A stretch of 64,000 bases of DNA from the NCBI RefSeq assembly GCF_002737755.1, contig NZ_PEGH01000004.1, positions 62,001-126,000 of the forward strand, in the 5' to 3' direction. The notes under the pieces were generated by a model. It made no database searches. It had not been told where the DNA came from and worked only from the letters and a program-made list of their open reading frames with translations. Below, piece by piece: positions 18,895 through 27,343 of the stretch. The first letter of the stretch is position 1, and each line of letters starts with the position of its first letter. The stretch is from Caulobacter sp. BP25 (lineage in GTDB: Bacteria > Pseudomonadota > Alphaproteobacteria > Caulobacterales > Caulobacteraceae). Made by a program: the position numbers and the translations under genes.

Positions 18895-20313
18895 CTAGAA
18901 CCGCGCCTGGATCAGCTGGCCACCGCGTTCGATGGTGATGTTCCAGCCGCCCGCGCGCCCGGCGATGGCCGAGGCGAGGTCGGCGACGGTGTTGATCTGG
19001 CGGCCGTTGATGCTGCGGACAAAGTCGCCCGGGCGCATCCAGTTGCCAGCGTAGCCGGGGCCAATCTTGCTGACCAGCGCGCCGCGCCCGGCGAACGGGT
19101 CGACGCCCAGGTCCTGGGCCACCGCCGGCGACAAGTTCAGCACCGTCGCGCCATTGAACGGGTTGTTGCCCGACAGCGTGCGCTCGTCGCGAGGGGGCGT
19201 CTCGGGCGCGGCGTCGGCGCGCACGGTGATCGTCTGCTCGCGGTCGTTGCGCAGGATCTGCATCGGCACGCGGTCGCCGACCTTGTGGGTTCCGATGGCG
19301 AAGGCGCCGCCGCCCTCGTCGTTCACCGCCTGGCCGTCGATCGCCAGGATGACGTCGCCTTCCTTCAGGCCCGCGCGCTCAGCCGATGAGCCGGGGTAGA
19401 TCTGGGCCACCAGCACGCCGCGCGGAGCGGTCATGCCCAGGCTCTTGGCGATCTCGCCATTGACCGGTTGGCCCTTCACGCCCAGCCAGGGCCGGACAAT
19501 GCTGTGGCCACCGCCCAGGGCGGCGTTGACCACCTGGCGCACGACCCGGGCGGGAATGGCGAAGCCCACGCCCGAGGAAGAGCCCGAGCGCGAGATGATG
19601 AAGGTGTTGATGCCGACAAGATCGCCGTCCAGATCGACCAGCGGACCGCCAGAATTGCCCGGATTGATAGCGGCGTCGGTCTGGATGTAGCTGCCGAAGT
19701 CGGCCGCGCCGACGTCCGTGCGAGCCAGGGCCGAGACAATGCCGTTGGTCACGGTCTGGCCGACGCCGAACGGATTGCCCATGGCCAGCACCAAGTCGCC
19801 GACTTCCAGTTGCTCCTGGTCGTCGATGGCCATGACCGGCAGCTTCTCGCCCTTGGTGTCGATCTTGAGCACCGCGAGGTCGGCGCTCGGATCGTCCAGC
19901 AGCACGACTGCCGGGAACTCGCGGCGGTCGGCCAACTGCACGGTGATGTCGCTCATCCCGTTGATGTTGTGGTGGTTGGTGATGATGACCCCGTCGGCGC
20001 GGACGATCGCGCCAGAGCCCAGCGACCCCTGCACTTGCGAGCCGCCTTGGCCGCCGCCCATGAAGAAGTCCCAGAACGGATCGACCCGCCGCTGCACCAC
20101 CCGGCGGCTAGCGACATTGACGACGGCCGGGGCGGCCTTCTTCACAACCGGCGAGAAGGACTGCTTCATCGACGCCACGTCGGCGGGAACGCGCCGCGTC
20201 GGCTGGGGCATGTCGGGGATCGACTGGGCGTTCGACTGGCCGTTCGGGTTCGAGCAGGCGGTCAGCAGAACAACGACCGGCAGCAGGGCGCGAAGGTTGC
20301 GCATGGTCTTCAA
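18895..20313 (-). CDS. HtrA/DegP-family serine protease with predicted lipid anchor
   Basis: An S1C trypsin-like envelope protease with two PDZ domains, 472 residues. The triad is visible: His in ITNHHNI, Asp in DPSADLAVL, and Ser in NPGNSGGPL. PDZ1 starts around residue 280 and PDZ2 near residue 390. The N-terminus is unusual: LLPVVVLLTAC gives a lipobox with Cys20 followed by Ser, which predicts an outer-membrane lipoprotein instead of a free periplasmic protease. The TTG at 20313 is chosen because AGGAG lies six bases before it, whereas the in-frame ATG at 20304 is about 15 bases away. Confidence 0.9.
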   Translation of the reverse strand: MKTMRNLRALLPVVVLLTACSNPNGQSNAQSIPDMPQPTRRVPADVASMKQSFSPVVKKAAPAVVNVASRRVVQRRVDPFWDFFMGGGQGGSQVQGSLGSGAIVRADGVIITNHHNINGMSDITVQLADRREFPAVVLLDDPSADLAVLKIDTKGEKLPVMAIDDQEQLEVGDLVLAMGNPFGVGQTVTNGIVSALARTDVGAADFGSYIQTDAAINPGNSGGPLVDLDGDLVGINTFIISRSGSSSGVGFAIPARVVRQVVNAALGGGHSIVRPWLGVKGQPVNGEIAKSLGMTAPRGVLVAQIYPGSSAERAGLKEGDVILAIDGQAVNDEGGGAFAIGTHKVGDRVPMQILRNDREQTITVRADAAPETPPRDERTLSGNNPFNGATVLNLSPAVAQDLGVDPFAGRGALVSKIGPGYAGNWMRPGDFVRSINGRQINTVADLASAIAGRAGGWNITIERGGQLIQARF

Positions 20314-20406
20314 GGACGACTCCTAACAGTTCCTCGCGAACTCACCGGAGCTTTCGGGCGAGTCTAAGGCGGCGAAAGGTCAAGGTTTCGGCGTGAGCTT
20401 AAGAGC

Positions 20407-21657
20407 CTAAACGGCCTTGGGTTCCAATATAGGCGCGGGTCGGGCCTTGGCCCAGGCCAGCAGGGTCGCCGCCAGCATCAAAGCCGCCGCGATCAAGATC
20501 GGCAGGCCCGGCAGGTGCAACGTCGCGTCATGACGCACGGCGAAGGCGAACGGCAGCAGGAACAGCGATGGTCCGATGATCGACGAGACCCCCATCAGGG
20601 CCGAGTTCGCGCCTTGCAGCTGCCCTTGCTCGTTCGGGGCCACGCGGCGGGTCATCAGGCCTTGCAGCCCGGGCATGATCAGCCCCGACAGCGCGAACAG
20701 CGGCAACCCACACAGATAGAGCATGCCCGTCGGCGCCAGAGCGTAGACCATGAAGCCGACGAAACCCGCGAACAGGCCGATCAGCAGCGCGCCGCGCTCA
20801 CCCACGGCCTTGACCACCCGCCCGACGACCAGGGCCTGGACGATGATGCTGGCGACGCCGCTGGCCATCATGGTCAGGCCGATCACCTGCGGGCTCCAGC
20901 CATAGCGGAAGCCCATATAGAGCACGAAGACGCTGGGCAGCACGTTGTGCGCCAGCTGGAACAGGAACCCAACTCCGGCCAGACCCAGCAGGCCCGGGCG
21001 GCTGTTCAGCAGGCGCAGCGAACCCACCGGATTGGCCTTCTTCCAGTCGAAGCGCGTCTGGCGGCGCTCACGCGGCAGGGATTCCGGCAGGACGAAGAAA
21101 CCGTACAGCCAGTTGGTCAGCGCCAGGGCCGCGCAGACCAGGAACGGCGCGCGATGATCAAACGTCCACAGCCAGCCGCCCAGCGCCGGCCCCACGGTGA
21201 AGCCGATGCCGAACGCCGCGCCCATCAGGCCAAAACCCTTGGCGCGGTTCTCCGGCGTGGTGACGTCGGCGACGTAGGCGCTGGCGGTCGAAAAGCTGGC
21301 CGCCGTCATGCCGTTGAAGATCCGCCCGACGAACAGCCACCACAGGCTGGGCGCGAAGGCCATAAACAGGAAATCGACGCCAAGGCCGAAGATCGAGGTC
21401 AGGATGACCGGGCGCCGGCCGAACCGATCGGACAACAGGCCCAGGATCGGCGAACAGAGAAACTGCATCACGCCCCAGGTGGTGGCGAACAGCACGTTCC
21501 AGTCGGCCGCCGCGGCCGTGTCGCCGCCACCGAACGCCTTCACCAGATTTGGCAGCACCGGGATCATCACGCCCAGAGACACGACGTCCAGGATCGCGGT
21601 GACGAAGATGAAGCCCAAGGCGGCCTGACGCCGTCCGCCCTTGATGGTGGTGTTCAT
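20407..21657 (-). CDS. MFS efflux transporter, TetA-like
   Basis: A 416-residue, 12-helix major facilitator protein close to the TetA class: FIFVTAILDVVSLGVMIPVLP at the start, then GLLSDRFGRRPVIL (the loop 2-3 motif) and GPALGGWL (motif C of drug-proton antiporters). The substrate is unknown; resemblance to TetA does not establish tetracycline export. It is last in a three-gene unit, its ATG overlapping the SRPBCC stop by four bases, under an ArsR-type regulator. Confidence 0.85.
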   Translation of the reverse strand: MNTTIKGGRRQAALGFIFVTAILDVVSLGVMIPVLPNLVKAFGGGDTAAAADWNVLFATTWGVMQFLCSPILGLLSDRFGRRPVILTSIFGLGVDFLFMAFAPSLWWLFVGRIFNGMTAASFSTASAYVADVTTPENRAKGFGLMGAAFGIGFTVGPALGGWLWTFDHRAPFLVCAALALTNWLYGFFVLPESLPRERRQTRFDWKKANPVGSLRLLNSRPGLLGLAGVGFLFQLAHNVLPSVFVLYMGFRYGWSPQVIGLTMMASGVASIIVQALVVGRVVKAVGERGALLIGLFAGFVGFMVYALAPTGMLYLCGLPLFALSGLIMPGLQGLMTRRVAPNEQGQLQGANSALMGVSSIIGPSLFLLPFAFAVRHDATLHLPGLPILIAAALMLAATLLAWAKARPAPILEPKAV

Positions 21658-22148
21658 GACAGCCCTTCTTCGCCCGCCCCTAGGTGGACGCTACTGGCGC
21701 GCGCCGCAAGCCCGGCCAGAAGATTGCGCCACCACTCCCCGTGGCGGGCCAGAAAGACGGTGTTTGGAGAGCGGTGCCGCGCCACGTGCGGCGCGGGCAC
21801 GCTGTCCCAGCCGCGATGCTCGACGGTCACTCGCGTCTCCTGACCCATGGCCTCGAAGCGGACCTCGACCTCCGTGTTCATGTCCGGGGTAAAGGTCGCC
21901 TGGCGCCAGCCGAACACCAGCCGCGCGCCGCGTTCCCAGACGCTGACGACGCCCACCTCGAACACCTTGCCGCTGGGCAGTCGCTCAACGAGTCGTCCAT
22001 CCTCGAAGGCCATGACACCTGGCGAGCGCGGCGTAAACGAGAACAGCGCGTTAGGCCGCCACCAAAGGGCGATGTCGTCGACGAAGGCGTCGAACACCAC
22101 CTCGGGCGGCGCGGCGATCCGCAAGGCCACGACGATCCGCGAACTCAC
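21654..22148 (-). CDS. SRPBCC/AHSA1-like protein
   Basis: A 164-residue START-like (SRPBCC) protein of the AHSA1 type: RIAAPPEVVFDAFVD at the start, then the WWRPN block, and VTVEHRGWDSVP near residue 110. Proteins of this type next to ArsR regulators are common; they presumably bind small hydrophobic ligands, but the ligand is unknown. Four-base overlaps with the genes on both sides indicate one operon. Confidence 0.8.
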   Translation of the reverse strand: MSSRIVVALRIAAPPEVVFDAFVDDIALWWRPNALFSFTPRSPGVMAFEDGRLVERLPSGKVFEVGVVSVWERGARLVFGWRQATFTPDMNTEVEVRFEAMGQETRVTVEHRGWDSVPAPHVARHRSPNTVFLARHGEWWRNLLAGLAARASSVHLGAGEEGLS

Positions 22149-22474
22149 GAGCGCTTGGCCTCCACATGCGCCTTTAGCGCGGAAAGCTGGTCGACCCAGT
22201 GATCCTCGGCGGCGTCCAGCCAGGCCTTAAGCTCGGCCATCGGCCCCGGCCGCAGACGATACACCCGCACCCGCGCGTCGAACTCCGGATGGCTCTCTTC
22301 GACCAGGCCCGACTGGCGCAGAGCGCGAAGGTGGCGGCTCATGGCGGGCGCGGTCAGACCCAGGCTCTCGGCCAGCTCGCCGGCCCGGCGCGGCCTCTCG
22401 CGCAGCAGATCGACCGCGCGTCGACGATACGGGTCGGCCAGAGCCGCCAGGGTGCGGTCCAGGGCCTCGCTCAC
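22145..22474 (-). CDS. ArsR-family transcriptional regulator
   Basis: A 109-residue winged-helix DNA-binding protein: ALADPYRRRAVDLLRERPRRAGELAESLGLTAPAMSRHLRAL covers helices 2 to 4 with the recognition helix TAPAMSRHLRALRQSGL. The metal-binding ELCVCDL-type motif is absent, so this is a non-metal ArsR of the kind paired with AHSA1 proteins. GTG 22474 is taken as the start because the conserved domain begins there; the upstream in-frame extension is low-complexity. It is first in the operon and probably autoregulates it. Confidence 0.8.
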   Translation of the reverse strand: MSEALDRTLAALADPYRRRAVDLLRERPRRAGELAESLGLTAPAMSRHLRALRQSGLVEESHPEFDARVRVYRLRPGPMAELKAWLDAAEDHWVDQLSALKAHVEAKRS

Positions 22475-22514
22475 GCCGAGACCTTGGGCGCGGAAATGCG
22501 AACGTCCGGCGAGA

Positions 22515-22970
22515 TCACGTCTTGGCGACCGTGATCTTGAGGCCGCTACGCTTTTCCATTTCCTCGACGGAGACCGTCTCCACATCCGCCGAAACGGTCC
22601 AGAGATGACCTTCCAGGTCGCGGCAGCGATAGGTGCGCGCGCCGTAGAACTGGGTCGTCGGCGGCTCGACGATCTCAGCCCCGGCGGCGGCGGCCGTCTG
22701 GCAATGGGCGTCGACGTCGCCCTCGATATAGACGTGGATCGTCTGGGTGGTCTTGCCGCCCATCGAAGCGGGGCTAGCGTGGGCAGGGCTCCACTCGCCG
22801 CCGATCATCACTCGGGAGGCGCCATGGCTCATCTCCGCGTGGGCCACGCTGACGTCCTCACCCTCGATCAGGAAGACCAGTTCGAAACCAAAGGCTGCTT
22901 CCAGCCAGGCCAGTGCGGCTTTCGGATCGCGATAGGTGACAGCCGAAATCAGGCCAGCGGGATTGGACAT
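22515..22970 (-). CDS. VOC-family (glyoxalase/bleomycin-resistance-like) protein
   Basis: A 151-residue vicinal-oxygen-chelate fold protein: the start ISAVTYRDPKAALAWLEAAFGFEL and the closing block YRCRDLEGHLWTVS are typical, with the WSPAHASP loop between. ATG 22970 has AAGGAA nine bases upstream, so the longer in-frame start is rejected. It lies 40 bases upstream of the ArsR gene on the same strand, so it may be co-transcribed. The enzymatic role is undefined. Confidence 0.8.
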   Translation of the reverse strand: MSNPAGLISAVTYRDPKAALAWLEAAFGFELVFLIEGEDVSVAHAEMSHGASRVMIGGEWSPAHASPASMGGKTTQTIHVYIEGDVDAHCQTAAAAGAEIVEPPTTQFYGARTYRCRDLEGHLWTVSADVETVSVEEMEKRSGLKITVAKT

Positions 22971-23062
22971 GCGCCATTCCTTTTCCAAATTTGAAATATT
23001 TAACGCATATCGCAACTAATAGATCAAGGCGCGTGTTTGCTCGTCCGCGACGCCGCGCAACG

Positions 23063-24289
23063 TCAGCGCAGCGCCCGCCCCACCACCTTCAGCGAGCCAT
23101 CCCCCTTCGCGGGCTCAATGCCCGTGATCCTCGCCAGCAGCGGATAGACGTCGACATTGTCGAAGACGGGCAGCGTCACGCCGCGCTTGAACGACGGCCC
23201 ATGCGCGACGAAGACCGCCTGCATTGTCGGGTCGTAAGGATCAAAGCCGTGCGCACCGCCATCTTTGTCGTCCCACTTTCCCGGCTTGGCCTTGGCCGCG
23301 AGGGTCGTGGCGTACCAGCCGGTCTCCGATAGGCAGACGATGGCGGGCACCCGCGTGTTGCGGCCATAGTGGAAACGGGCCGGGATCTTGCTCTTCTTCC
23401 AGCAGGTCATGTGCGGGAGCGGCTTGGACAGGAACGCCCGCTCGACCGTCTTTCGTTCGCCCGGCTTGGGCGTGAACGAGGTCACCGCCCCCGTGGTGAC
23501 CAGCTCAATCTTCGAGACGTCGACAAGGTCGTCCAGCACCACGCGGTTGGCGGCGGGCAGCGGCGCCATGCCGTGGTCGGCGACAATCACGATGTCGGTG
23601 CTCTCGAAGCGCCCCCGCGCCTTCAGCCCCTCGACCAGTCGGCCCAAGGCGGCGTCGACCGAGGCGGCGGCGGCGCGGACTTCCGGCGACTCCGGGCCAT
23701 AGTGATGACCTTCGGTGTCCACGATATCGAAATAGAGGGTCGAGAAGGCGATCGGCGGGCCATCGGCGCTATCCAGCCACGCCAGCATCTGGTCGACGCG
23801 CGCCTCGCCGGACATGGCCGCGTCGAACTTCACCCAGCGGGAGGGACGCACGCCGTCGATTTCGACTTCCGAGCCAGGCCAGAACATCGCTGCGGCGCGC
23901 TTGCCCTGCTGTTCGACCGAGACCCAGAGCGGCTTGGCCTGGCTCCACCAACCAGGCTCAAGACTGCGCATGGTGAACTTTTCGGCCGAGACGCTTGGGT
24001 CCAGCATGGTGTTGGCCACGATGCCGTTACGATCGGGGCGCTGGCCCGTGATCAGCGCGTAGTGGTTGGGAAAGGTCACCGACGGAAACGAGGGCCGCAT
24101 CGCCGCCCGCGCCCCGTCCTCGGCGAGGGCTTTCATTACCGGGGTATCGCCGCGATCCAGATAATCCGCCCGGAAGCCGTCGATCGAAACCAGGAGGGTC
24201 AGATGCGGGGCCTTCTCCCGCGCCTGAACCGGCCCCGCCAGCACCAAGCCCGCGACGAAGAGCAGCGACAACAGGCGACGAAGGATCAT
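23063..24289 (-). CDS. ENPP-like type I phosphodiesterase/nucleotide pyrophosphatase, exported
   Basis: A 408-residue alkaline-phosphatase-superfamily enzyme. The signal peptide LSLLFVAGLVLAGPVQA predicts export to the periplasm. Metal and nucleophile motifs are in order: LLVSIDGFRADYLDRG, then PSFPSVTFPNHYALITG with the nucleophilic Thr, DTEGHHYGP, IVADHGM and the late AHGFDP. These fit nucleotide pyrophosphatase/phosphodiesterase members. ATG 24289 starts the signal peptide; the longer frame adds nothing recognisable. Confidence 0.88.
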   Translation of the reverse strand: MILRRLLSLLFVAGLVLAGPVQAREKAPHLTLLVSIDGFRADYLDRGDTPVMKALAEDGARAAMRPSFPSVTFPNHYALITGQRPDRNGIVANTMLDPSVSAEKFTMRSLEPGWWSQAKPLWVSVEQQGKRAAAMFWPGSEVEIDGVRPSRWVKFDAAMSGEARVDQMLAWLDSADGPPIAFSTLYFDIVDTEGHHYGPESPEVRAAAASVDAALGRLVEGLKARGRFESTDIVIVADHGMAPLPAANRVVLDDLVDVSKIELVTTGAVTSFTPKPGERKTVERAFLSKPLPHMTCWKKSKIPARFHYGRNTRVPAIVCLSETGWYATTLAAKAKPGKWDDKDGGAHGFDPYDPTMQAVFVAHGPSFKRGVTLPVFDNVDVYPLLARITGIEPAKGDGSLKVVGRALR

Positions 24290-24463
24290 AGAGAGAGCTC
24301 GACTGGAAACGGCCGTTTCCAGCCTGTTCGGACATGGGTGTTGCAGCCGTATGACGATCGACGTTCCGCGCAAGCGTGACCGCGACTTAACTTGGCGATC
24401 TCCCGCCGGCTGGCCATAGTCGCCCCGTCTAGCCGACTCGTTCGGCGTCCAGGACCGCGCCGC

Positions 24464-25381
24464 ATGTCGATCGCCCTTGAGGCCGACCGCCTCACCAAGA
24501 CCTATGGGGCGGTGCGCGCCCTCGACGAGTTCTCCATCGCCATTCCCGCCGGCGGCGTGTTCGGGGTCCTTGGCCCCAACGGCGCGGGCAAGAGCACGCT
24601 GTTCCGCATCGCGCTGGGCCTCGTGCGCCCCACCAGCGGCTCGGCCAGGCTGTTCGGCGCCGCCCCCGGCGATATCACCGCCCTGCGCAAGGTCGGGGCG
24701 ATGATCGAAACCCCGCGCTATCCGCCCTATCTGACCGCCCGCGACACCCTGACGATGCTAGCGCTGGAAAGCGGCGCCAAGACCGCCGACGTCGGCGGCT
24801 GGCTGGAGCGGGTCAGCCTGACCCACGCCGCCGACCGCGCCACCAGCGGCTTCTCCGTCGGCATGAAGCAGCGCCTGGGCCTGGCCGCCGCCTTCCTGAC
24901 CAAGCCCGAGCTCGTCATCCTGGACGAGCCGACCAGCGGCATGGACCCGGCCGGCATCCAGGAGATCCGCGCCCTGATCGTGGATCTGGCCAAGCGCGAG
25001 GGCGTCACCGTCATCCTGGCCAGCCACCAGCTGGACGAGGTCAAGCGCGTCTGTGATCGCGTCGCCATCCTCTCGCGCGGCAAGGTCGTGGCCGAGGGCG
25101 GCGTGGCCGAACTGACCGCCGGCGAAGCTCGCCTGCGCCTGACCCTGGCCTCTCCCCTCGCCTCGGCGCTGGCGGTGCTGGGCGATCGCGGCGAGGCCGA
25201 CGGCGCCGACGCCGTTCTGGCCGATATCCCGCGCGCCGAGGCCCCTGCCGTCATCCGCGCCCTTGTCGAGGCGGGCGCCGAGATCGTCGAGGCCCGCTGG
25301 CGCGAGGTCGACCTTGAGGGCGTCTATCTGAAAACGCTGGGGCAGACGCCCACGGCCACGACCGTGGAAGGAGCCGCCTGA
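24464..25381 (+). CDS. ABC transporter ATP-binding protein
   Basis: A 305-residue ABC ATPase of the drug/bacteriocin exporter type: Walker A GPNGAGKST at about 38-46, signature FSVGMKQRLGL, Walker B LVILDEPTSGMDPAG, and the switch His in ASHQLDE. A C-terminal tail of about 90 residues follows the catalytic core, as in CcmA/NatA-like exporters. ATG 24464 begins the conserved IALEADRLTKTYG; earlier in-frame starts lack conserved sequence. The stop overlaps the permease start by one base. Confidence 0.92.
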   Translation: MSIALEADRLTKTYGAVRALDEFSIAIPAGGVFGVLGPNGAGKSTLFRIALGLVRPTSGSARLFGAAPGDITALRKVGAMIETPRYPPYLTARDTLTMLALESGAKTADVGGWLERVSLTHAADRATSGFSVGMKQRLGLAAAFLTKPELVILDEPTSGMDPAGIQEIRALIVDLAKREGVTVILASHQLDEVKRVCDRVAILSRGKVVAEGGVAELTAGEARLRLTLASPLASALAVLGDRGEADGADAVLADIPRAEAPAVIRALVEAGAEIVEARWREVDLEGVYLKTLGQTPTATTVEGAA

Positions 25382-26208
25382 TGCTGGTCGACGCCATCGC
25401 CGCCGAACGCTTCCGCCTGCTGCGCGACCGTTCGACCATGTTCTGGGGCTTTTGCTTCGCCCCGCTGGTCGGCTTCCTGCTCAGCGTGAGCGGCGACCTC
25501 TTCCTGCGTTTCGTGATCAAGAAGCCGATGCCGGGCCTGGCCGTCGGCCTGGTCGACCAGGTGATCAAGGCCCTGTCGAACGGCGCCTCGACCTTTGGCG
25601 CGCTGTTCCTAATGATCGGCGCCGCAGCGGTGCTAGCCGGCGACTATCGCTGGGAGACCTGGCGACTGCTGACCCCGCGCAACACGCGGCAGAACCTCTT
25701 GCTAGCCAAGCTGGTCGTGGTCGGTGAGGCGGTGTTCTGGAGCCTGCTGCTGTCGGCCGTACTGTCGGCCCTCGCCGCGCTGGTCGGCTCGGCCATCAAC
25801 GGCAAGACGGTGGCGCTCTCGCTGCTGGACCGCAACCCGTTCGACATCGTCGGCGTGCTGACCATCACCTGGCTGGAGGCCATGGTCCTGGCCGCCCTGG
25901 CCGCCTGCGTGGGGGTGCTGTCGCGCTCGACCATGGGGGTGGTGATCGCCTGCCTGGGCGTGCGCTTCGTCCAGACGATCCTGGCTGGCGCGCTGCGGGC
26001 GATGGAACAGGGTCCACCGAGCTGGAAGCTGCTCTCCATGCCGGTGTTTGACGCCGACCTCCTGCGCGCGGCGCTGCTGGCGCCCGATCAGCTGGGTGAC
26101 GCCGGCAGTTCGGCGGGCGTGGCGCTGGTGGTTCTGCTGGTGTGGACCGCAGCGCTGACCGCGGCGGCGGTGTGGCTGTTCCGGCGGCAGGATCTGACGA
26201 AGGAGTAG
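25381..26208 (+). CDS. ABC-2 type transporter permease
   Basis: A 275-residue inner-membrane protein with about six hydrophobic segments, the second being ALFLMIGAAAVLAGDYRWETWRLL. This amphipathic coupling motif (YRWETWR) is typical of ABC-2 permeases paired with NatA-like ATPases. Its ATG overlaps the ATPase stop, so the two form a single exporter; the substrate is unknown. Confidence 0.87.
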   Translation: MLVDAIAAERFRLLRDRSTMFWGFCFAPLVGFLLSVSGDLFLRFVIKKPMPGLAVGLVDQVIKALSNGASTFGALFLMIGAAAVLAGDYRWETWRLLTPRNTRQNLLLAKLVVVGEAVFWSLLLSAVLSALAALVGSAINGKTVALSLLDRNPFDIVGVLTITWLEAMVLAALAACVGVLSRSTMGVVIACLGVRFVQTILAGALRAMEQGPPSWKLLSMPVFDADLLRAALLAPDQLGDAGSSAGVALVVLLVWTAALTAAAVWLFRRQDLTKE

Positions 26209-26299
26209 GAAGGGCTCTTTCCTTGCTGGGCGAAACGACTCGACCTGAAGCGGACTTGCAAAGGGTCAGTTGTGGGTGGGTAGCGGAAGTTGGCTCAGA

Positions 26300-26437
26300 A
26301 GCGCCCCCTCCGTCTCGCTGCGTATCCGCAGCGATCCACCTCCCCCGCAAGCGGGGCAGGAGGGTGTGGCCTCCTCCTCACCCGTGAAACGGGGGAGGTG
26401 GCGCGGCACCGATAGGCGACGTGACGGAGGGGGCGCT
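26300..26437. repeat. MITE-like palindromic element, copy 2
   Basis: A 138-base element with the same perfect 15-bp terminal inverted repeats as 5919-6052 (AGCGCCCCCTCCGTC at 26300-26314, complement at 26423-26437). Its interior is also self-complementary, with CCACCTCCCCC facing GGGGGAGGTGG. It lies in a gap between genes and has no coding capacity. Confidence 0.85.
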
Positions 26438-26486
26438 CCAACGTCCAACTAGGGTCGATCCCAGTCTAACGCCCATCTCCAAAAAC

Positions 26487-26616
26487 CCGACCTTCCCGGC
26501 GAATGCCGGGATCCAGATCGAACCCACTGACGCTAGATCGTTTAGCCCAGAGCGATGTCGCGTCCCCCCAGCCGCTCCGGATGAATCTGGGCCCCGGCAT
26601 TCGCCGGGGAGGTCGG
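26487..26616. repeat. Long inverted repeat, second element type
   Basis: Two 32-base arms, 26487-26518 and 26585-26616, are complementary at 29 of 32 positions, with a 66-base centre. Each arm carries the smaller palindrome CCCGGCGAATGCCGGG (one base different in the second). It is unrelated in sequence to the element 50 bases to its left. Confidence 0.75.
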
Positions 26617-26678
26617 TTTATTTGGAAGGGCGCGACGGGTCGTTAGCCGACCTAGCTTCATTCAGCACCCCAAACGAA

Positions 26679-26712
26679 AAAGGCCCCGGATCGCTCCGGG
26701 GCCTTCTTGTTC
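26679..26712 (-). terminator. Intrinsic terminator of the ribosomal protein operon
   Basis: Read on the minus strand: stem AAGGCCCCGGA, loop GCGA, TCCGGGGCCTT, followed by TTTCGTTT. It lies about 20 bases past the rplQ stop. Confidence 0.9.
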
Positions 26713-26729
26713 AGCCTAAGCTGAAAATC

Positions 26730-27143
26730 TTAGTCTTCGGCTTCGTTCGTGTAGACCGGACCCGAGTCCTTGCCCTTTTCCGAGACGTCGCGGTCGACGA
26801 ACTCGATGACGGCCAGCGGGGCGTTGTCGCCGTAGCGGAAGCCGGCCTTCAGGACGCGGATGTAGCCGCCCTGACGGTCCTTGTAACGCGGGCCGAGGAC
26901 CGCGAAGAGCTTGCCGACTTGTTCGACGTCGCGAACCGAGCTGATGGCCTGACGACGGGCGTGCAGGTCGCCGCGCTTGGCCAGGGTGACCAGCTTTTCG
27001 ACGATCGGACGCAGTTCCTTGGCCTTGGGCAGGGTGGTGACGATCTGCTCGTGCTTGATCAAGCTGGCCGACATGTTGGCGAACATGGCGGTGCGGTGAG
27101 CCGAGGTGCGGCCGAGTTTACGGTGAGCCTTACCGTGACGCAT
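26730..27143 (-). CDS. rplQ: 50S ribosomal protein L17
   Basis: A 137-residue L17, which binds 23S rRNA near the tunnel exit. The start [17 protein letters not shown] is family-invariant, and it continues [19 protein letters not shown]. It is the last gene of the minus-strand ribosomal block, 200 bases after rpoA, and is followed by the terminator at 26679-26712. The acidic C-terminus is an ordinary alphaproteobacterial extension. Confidence 0.98.
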   Translation of the reverse strand: MRHGKAHRKLGRTSAHRTAMFANMSASLIKHEQIVTTLPKAKELRPIVEKLVTLAKRGDLHARRQAISSVRDVEQVGKLFAVLGPRYKDRQGGYIRVLKAGFRYGDNAPLAVIEFVDRDVSEKGKDSGPVYTNEAED

Positions 27144-27343
27144 TTTGTATCTCCTGGGCGATCAGCCCGAACGGCGCAAAACCAGTGAGCGCCTGATTGT
27201 CACCAATCCTGGTCTTTCCCGACCGGGTCAGAGCGAAGCGCCGGGGCCCTCCACCGCAATGCGGCTTCAAAAGGCCCAAGCCGCCTTCCCTTTCCGAAGA
27301 GAGGAGAAGCGGCTCGGATTAAGCGCGAATGGCTTTGAGGTTC

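Larger units (their letters stand above)
26209..26729. other. Gene-free region between converging units
   Basis: About 520 bases between the ABC permease stop and the rplQ stop. It contains two separate inverted-repeat elements (26300-26437 and 26487-26616) and the intrinsic terminator of the ribosomal operon. No coding frame of interest is seen. Confidence 0.75.

Noticed and set aside
20304..20313. ATG 20304 as the HtrA start
   Set aside because: The ribosome binding site spacing (about 15) is poor, while the TTG at 20313 has a spacing of six; the mature protein is the same either way.
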